Positions 59,858 through 64,000 of a stretch of 64,000 bases of DNA are shown here, one piece after another. The stretch is taken from assembly GCF_003852525.1 (NCBI RefSeq), contig NZ_QAJL01000005.1:532853-596852 (forward strand). Reading direction: 5' to 3'. The notes below the pieces were generated by a model. That model had not been told where the DNA came from, made no database searches, and saw only the letters and a program-made list of their open reading frames with translations. Every line of letters starts with the position of its first letter. Within the stretch, counting starts at the first letter, position 1. This stretch comes from Pedobacter sp. KBW06. Its GTDB lineage: Bacteria; Bacteroidota; Bacteroidia; Sphingobacteriales; Sphingobacteriaceae. The position numbers and the translations under genes are program-made.

Positions 59858-61333
59858 TTATCTTCCATAAACCTCGTAAAACTGGTTCCTGAACAGCAAA
59901 CCCGGATCGTACTTTTTCTTTAATAAAAAGAAAGATTCCGCGGCGGGATAAGCCTGGTTCAACTGTTCTTTTGTGGCATGCAGGCGATAGGGCAAATAAT
60001 AAGTCCCTTTCAGTGAAATGGCGATATCTATCAGTTTTTGGGTAAGTTCCTTCATTTCCTTTTCCTGCTGAGCACCTTTCTTTTGATTGAAAAGCATGAC
60101 AAAACCGAAGACTTCTTCATTGGCATAAGCCAGATAAGTATCCTCATCTTTCATCACATTCCGGACGGTAATATTTAACAGGTCAACCTGATGGCTGGGG
60201 ATGACATTTTTGAGTGCTTTGATAAACGAAGCCACAGCCGCTCCCGGAATAAAGTATTCATGTAGGATATCGGTATGGTCTGGATCAGTATTCTGGAATA
60301 CCTCTACCCCCTCATTTAGCAAACGGTTACGTGAAAACTTTCTACCGCTGATCACTGATCCGCTCATCTTTTCCATTTTCCAACGCAGGTTTTTCCCATA
60401 GCTGCTATTCGCCGAGCCACGAAATACGGCCCTTCTCAAAGAGGAATAATTGTTGCCGCTGACCAGCTGCTCTGGTTGCTCCGGATCAATGGTGTAAGTA
60501 GAAAGAATCGCTTCCTCCATAAAATGATCGGGATTGACATTGATCCTTCCATAAGCCATTTCAACCTTTCCGTCACCTTTTACCAGCTGCTGAAACTCCT
60601 TCAGATAATCCTCACTGCGAATCTGGTAATGATGAACCGTATAGTTTTTGTTGTCTACGACCTTCAAATTCACATCCAGTATTACGCCAAACAGACCATA
60701 GCCCCCCAAAACCAGGGAAAATAAGGCTGCATTTTCCGTTCTGCTGCAATTCAGGACCGCTCCTTCCGCGTTCATCAAATGAAAAGAAACAACAGTAGAC
60801 GAAATCGGAGGGGCATTGCATTGCCAGCCATGGCAATTTACCCCGATTGATCCACCTACTGAAAAGGAATTATTCGACTGCATCACCGAAACTGATTTTC
60901 CATAACGGTCAAGATATGGGATCACCTCAGACCACAATGCCCCTGCACCTACCCTTAAAATTTGCTTACTGCTATCCAGCTCCATTTCATGAAAGGTTTT
61001 CATATCCAGAACGATCCCATCGGGGTAAATGCTGTGCCCACCCATGGAGTGTTGTGCGCCGGCAATAGAGATCTTCTTTCCCTCTTCCTTCGCCTGTCTG
61101 ATTAACGCAGAAATTTGTTGGGTTGCGCGGGCAATTCCCGGCATCACTTTAACGATGGTGTCGATCCTGGTTTTATTCAGACGACTGGCATCCTGACTAG
61201 CCCCTGCCTGAACCTTACTTTGGCCTTCTTTATCGTTTAAATAGGTATACAGGATAAAACCTACCGGTCTGATTAGAACGAGGATCAGCAAAATAGCCAG
61301 GCCTGACAAGACTTTAGAAAACGTTATTTTCAT
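59858..61333 (-). CDS. FAD-linked oxidase (PCMH-type), membrane-anchored
   Basis: A 491-residue FAD-binding oxidoreductase. An N-terminal transmembrane helix (LSGLAILLILVLIRPVGFIL) precedes a PCMH-type FAD domain (about 60-245, GAQHSMGGHSIYPDGIVLD). His100 in GGHS is the position that often holds FAD covalently in this superfamily, and NSFSVGGSIGVNCHGW is the second FAD motif. The C-terminal half resembles sugar-lactone/cytokinin-oxidase-type substrate domains (FYEVYGR ends it). It overlaps the upstream gene by 4 bp (ATGA) and is the third gene of the KASIII operon. Substrate unknown. Confidence 0.88.
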   Translation of the reverse strand: MKITFSKVLSGLAILLILVLIRPVGFILYTYLNDKEGQSKVQAGASQDASRLNKTRIDTIVKVMPGIARATQQISALIRQAKEEGKKISIAGAQHSMGGHSIYPDGIVLDMKTFHEMELDSSKQILRVGAGALWSEVIPYLDRYGKSVSVMQSNNSFSVGGSIGVNCHGWQCNAPPISSTVVSFHLMNAEGAVLNCSRTENAALFSLVLGGYGLFGVILDVNLKVVDNKNYTVHHYQIRSEDYLKEFQQLVKGDGKVEMAYGRINVNPDHFMEEAILSTYTIDPEQPEQLVSGNNYSSLRRAVFRGSANSSYGKNLRWKMEKMSGSVISGRKFSRNRLLNEGVEVFQNTDPDHTDILHEYFIPGAAVASFIKALKNVIPSHQVDLLNITVRNVMKDEDTYLAYANEEVFGFVMLFNQKKGAQQEKEMKELTQKLIDIAISLKGTYYLPYRLHATKEQLNQAYPAAESFFLLKKKYDPGLLFRNQFYEVYGR

Positions 61334-62211
61334 CGCTCCAGCTCCAGCTTTCCCTGAACCAGCATCGCATGTAATACCTCGGTAGAGAAACCATGCAGCA
61401 ATAACCTGAAGGCTGCACCGGCGGTAGGAAGTGGAATCATGGGGTGTTTATTATTCAGTGCCGTTAGTTTTTCCGGACAATCCATAATCGTGCTGGCATA
61501 AATGCCGATCACTTCATCCAGCTGCAGGGAATTTGTTGCCCTCCAGAAGTCGTTGTCTGTAAGGTAGAACTGATAAACCGGAGTGAAAAGCTCTATCGCG
61601 GTACCAAGGTCTATGAAATTCGTCCATCCATCTCTAAAGTCCTCAAATGGGATTTCCCCTGTAGAAATGGCGCTAAAGTCCGGGTGTTCCTTTTTTACAA
61701 TCTTCAGGCCTTTCTCAGCTATTGCCGTGTTCAGGTTAATGATAAAATTATAAAGATTAAGGTCATGCTCCAGAAATAAGTTGTCTTTCACCTCATTGAC
61801 TGACAAGGGTTTTAAAGGGTTCATGGGAATTTCCTGAGCGCCATCTACATTGTCTTTAATGAAGCGCAGGATTTCTGAGCCCAGATAAAAATGACGAAGG
61901 ATGACAAAGTTCGCTTCCGGAGTAATGAAATACTTCATGCCCAGATAAAGACATCTATGGAGCAATTTTGGGGCATTGATCAGGTTGGGTACGATAATTT
62001 TGAAAAGCTGCATCAATACAATGGAAAGCCTTGCGAAAACCTTTGCAACCGGATATAAAAACTGGCGGCTCTTAGAGGAGGAATCATAGAGAAAGGCGGC
62101 TTTGGCATCAGGATTAAAAGGGACACTTTTATCCAGATATAAAGCATGCCAATGGCTCGGATTCCTGGGCTCATTCACCATCTTTTCGTAATGTTCTCTT
62201 TTGTGTAACAT
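61330..62211 (-). CDS. Operon protein of unknown family (293 aa)
   Basis: A 293-residue, largely helical protein with a hydrophobic central stretch (about residues 60-115, LSIVLMQLFKIIVPNLINAP, YFITPEANFVILRHFY). Conserved-looking HFYLGSEILRFI and the C-terminal LPTAGAAFRLLLHGFSTEVL are the best landmarks. I do not recognise the family and see no cofactor motif. It lies 14 bp after the KASIII-fusion stop and overlaps the FAD-oxidase start, so the three products are made together. It may associate with the membrane. Confidence 0.8.
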   Translation of the reverse strand: MLHKREHYEKMVNEPRNPSHWHALYLDKSVPFNPDAKAAFLYDSSSKSRQFLYPVAKVFARLSIVLMQLFKIIVPNLINAPKLLHRCLYLGMKYFITPEANFVILRHFYLGSEILRFIKDNVDGAQEIPMNPLKPLSVNEVKDNLFLEHDLNLYNFIINLNTAIAEKGLKIVKKEHPDFSAISTGEIPFEDFRDGWTNFIDLGTAIELFTPVYQFYLTDNDFWRATNSLQLDEVIGIYASTIMDCPEKLTALNNKHPMIPLPTAGAAFRLLLHGFSTEVLHAMLVQGKLELER

Positions 62212-62225
62212 AGGGTTGCGTTGCT

Positions 62226-64000
62226 TTAAAAATTATCGAGTTCTTCCAGTTGCATGGTATATAACCTGGCCACTACTTTTGCTGTTTTAACGATTTTTTC
62301 TGCCATTTGTTGGGTCAGGAGTTCAGACTGTATGGCTTGCTCGAACCGTTCGAAATGGTTGTCATTACTGTCGCTTGATTCATGGTAAATGAAAAAGGAG
62401 ACCTGGTCCTTGTCCAGGTTCAGCTGTTGCTGAATGGCCCTGCCCCATTTTCCGGAAACCCTGTTCCCCAGCCCTTCAATGATAAACATACCGCCCAAAA
62501 GGTCAAAGGGATTGGGTTGACTCGCCCTGTGGAACATAAAGGCACTGAGGGCCTCACTTCCGATATTTTTAATGCCTGTCAGGATTTCTTCTTCTCTTCC
62601 TCCGCAATTGATGTAGTTTTTCTCGAGTATCTGGTAGTCCCGGTGTTCATCGGAAGAATGTCTGATAAAGGCAGAGCGCACCGGAAAATAGTCCATACTG
62701 ACATTGGAGGCCGCGCGGGCAATCCATTGCGAGCCATCGATCACCTGCTGACGCAGGTTCACCAGCAACCGTTTGTATTCTTCCAGGGTTAAGCTTCCTT
62801 TAAAGATCTTTTTAACAACCGGAACCTGTTGTAACCCCCTTTCAAAATCAAACCAGACACCCGTAAGTTGCCGCACGAGCCATTCCTGTACCGGTTTCTC
62901 CTGCACCCTGATCTCGGGTGCTTTGATCGCTGCTATTTCTTCGGTATAGCCGGATGCACTGCCTGAGGTGCCTTCCCGGACCGTCAGCATCATGTATCCG
63001 GTAATAAACCTTCCGCTTTCAGGTACCATACACAAGATTTTTTGTCCGGCTTTAAGTGTGCCACTTTTCATAAGCTCATCCAGCATGACAAAGATGGAAG
63101 CGGAACCTATATTTCCTACGGTATATAAATTGCTAAACCACTTTTCTGCCGGAATCTCTACGCCTCCGTTTTTCAGAAGTTCTACAATTTGAGGTTTAAA
63201 ATGATGGGAAGAATAATGACATACCAGGCGATCGATATCCTCCGGACTGAACCTTCCCTCATCGATGAGTTCAAAGAAACGCTGTATCCCGAGTTTAACA
63301 ATATTGTCGACCTGCTGCATGTCCTGTTTCAGGTTCAGTGCACCGGCAAAGTTAGCTTCACTGATGGTGTCGTAATCGAGCCAGGTTTTTGATACGCTGC
63401 CATCACTTTCTTTATTCGTTCCGGTATACATGCAGACCTCATAGGCATGCGCATAAGATTTCAGGTCTATCCATTCTATTTCCAATGCCAGTGCATCACC
63501 AGGCTCGTCCTGCAGCAGCATTGCTCCTGCTCCGTCGCTCAGCATCCAGCGAAGAAAATCTGTTTCCAGAGGCAACGTTGCGCCTTCAACAGCAAAAGCC
63601 TGCTGACCTTCAAACCGTTTGGATTTGAACATTCTGCTGGGCAGTTCGGCGGCACAACAAAGGGCATTGCGGACAGTCTCTGATTTCACCTGAAGGTAAG
63701 CATTCTGGATGGCCATCATTCCTGCTGCACAGACGCTCTGGTGTGAAGCAAGGCCACATCTGCCAATCCCGCTTTCCGCATGAACCATACTTGCGAAACC
63801 AGGTACAGGCAGATCACTCTGCGTGGTTGCCGCACTCAACATTTCTACTTTTGCAGCATCGAGCTGGCTTCGCTCTATACAATCTTTGACTGCCAAAGCC
63901 GCCATTTCATAGGCTTTATGTGTGGTATTCTGATCGGTATCCAGGGCATAATGACGGTTTTTAATTCCGTTTTTCCTTAAAAATATGTCTTTCGTACGGG
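62226..64000 (-). CDS. KASIII ketosynthase fused to haem-oxygenase-like domain (5' end outside window)
   Basis: An incomplete gene whose frame runs through the right edge; 591 codons are visible and the true N-terminus is missing. The first part is a 3-oxoacyl-ACP synthase III: KNGIKNRHYALD near the edge, catalytic Cys in ASHQSVCAAGMMAI (63729-63731), His in CHYSSHHFKP and Asn in YTVGNIGSASIFV. The last roughly 210 residues form a second, helical domain (LEEYKRLLVNLRQQVIDGSQ onward) with AFIRHSSDEHRDYQ and FIYHESSDSNDNHFERFE. It resembles the haem-oxygenase-like (TenA/PqqC-type, often di-iron) superfamily. The metal-site reading is inference. It heads a three-gene operon. Confidence 0.85.
   Translation of the reverse strand, partial: RTKDIFLRKNGIKNRHYALDTDQNTTHKAYEMAALAVKDCIERSQLDAAKVEMLSAATTQSDLPVPGFASMVHAESGIGRCGLASHQSVCAAGMMAIQNAYLQVKSETVRNALCCAAELPSRMFKSKRFEGQQAFAVEGATLPLETDFLRWMLSDGAGAMLLQDEPGDALALEIEWIDLKSYAHAYEVCMYTGTNKESDGSVSKTWLDYDTISEANFAGALNLKQDMQQVDNIVKLGIQRFFELIDEGRFSPEDIDRLVCHYSSHHFKPQIVELLKNGGVEIPAEKWFSNLYTVGNIGSASIFVMLDELMKSGTLKAGQKILCMVPESGRFITGYMMLTVREGTSGSASGYTEEIAAIKAPEIRVQEKPVQEWLVRQLTGVWFDFERGLQQVPVVKKIFKGSLTLEEYKRLLVNLRQQVIDGSQWIARAASNVSMDYFPVRSAFIRHSSDEHRDYQILEKNYINCGGREEEILTGIKNIGSEALSAFMFHRASQPNPFDLLGGMFIIEGLGNRVSGKWGRAIQQQLNLDKDQVSFFIYHESSDSNDNHFERFEQAIQSELLTQQMAEKIVKTAKVVARLYTMQLEELDNF

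Noticed and set aside
1..64000. tRNA or rRNA genes
   Set aside because: No convincing T-loop and acceptor pattern or rRNA signature was seen by eye in the intergenic regions. A tRNAscan run would be needed to exclude them fully.

Overview
The window looks like chromosomal DNA of a Bacteroidota bacterium, most likely a Pedobacter-like member of the Sphingobacteriaceae. The reasons are a SusC/SusD pair, an ECF sigma/FecR pair feeding a TonB-dependent receptor, a secreted protein with a type B gliding-motility (T9SS) C-terminal domain, TAnnTTTG-type promoter boxes, and many families typical of the phylum (DUF4175, DUF4159, DUF4268, DUF3037, HipA-like kinase). I see no rRNA, tRNA, CRISPR array, prophage or intact insertion sequence. 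The taxon is inferred from gene content, not from a marker gene.

Layout. 1-4.1 kb (minus): sigma factor, FecR, and an Oar-like TonB receptor that runs off the left edge. 4.3-9.8 kb: exported metallophosphoesterase (plus) facing a very large GH31 glycosidase (minus) with FN3, discoidin-like, dockerin-like and cohesin-like modules. 9.8-10.85 kb: about 1 kb without an intact gene, holding a possible gene remnant, a promoter and a leader with a 33-codon Cys-Cys-Cys upstream ORF. 10.85-15.5 kb: SusC and SusD. 15.5-16.3 kb: two copies of a hairpin element flanking a 59-bp tandem array. 16.3-31.7 kb (minus): ten same-strand genes reading MoxR ATPase, DUF58, BatA-like, DUF4175, unknown membrane protein, TldD, PmbA, orphan TldD, TldD, PmbA. 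A DUF4159 protein diverges from moxR. 32.4-38.4 kb: DoxX-like and Crp/Fnr proteins, a small membrane ORF, the HipA-like/DUF3037 pair, a TPR histidine kinase, DUF4268 and a pseudouridine synthase. 38.5-43.6 kb: exported M28 peptidase, a divergent AraC/MFS pair, a CPBP protease and a small protein. 43.7-48.5 kb: two paralogous 83-residue proteins with duplicated upstream DNA, then a 1254-residue T9SS cargo protein. 48.5-53.8 kb: exported S9 and M14 peptidases. 53.9-59.8 kb: VOC protein, AraC regulator, Bcr/CflA-type MFS pump, a small protein, a YbhB-like protein, another AraC regulator and an Ada-type repair protein. 59.9-64 kb (minus): a tight operon of a KASIII fused to a haem-oxygenase-like domain (cut by the right edge), an unrecognised protein and an FAD-linked oxidase.

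How they work together. The long minus-strand block joins a MoxR/DUF58/BatA-type envelope chaperone module to a TldD/PmbA protease array whose TldD members, but not PmbA members, carry twin-arginine-like N-termini. This is the best candidate for an incompletely described system. The KASIII-diiron fusion operon looks like a small lipid-derived biosynthetic unit. The remainder is nutrient uptake, secreted peptidases and stress regulation of the usual Bacteroidota kind. Non-coding structure is unusually rich between 5.7 and 21.4 kb, with four related 3' hairpin elements and two tandem arrays.
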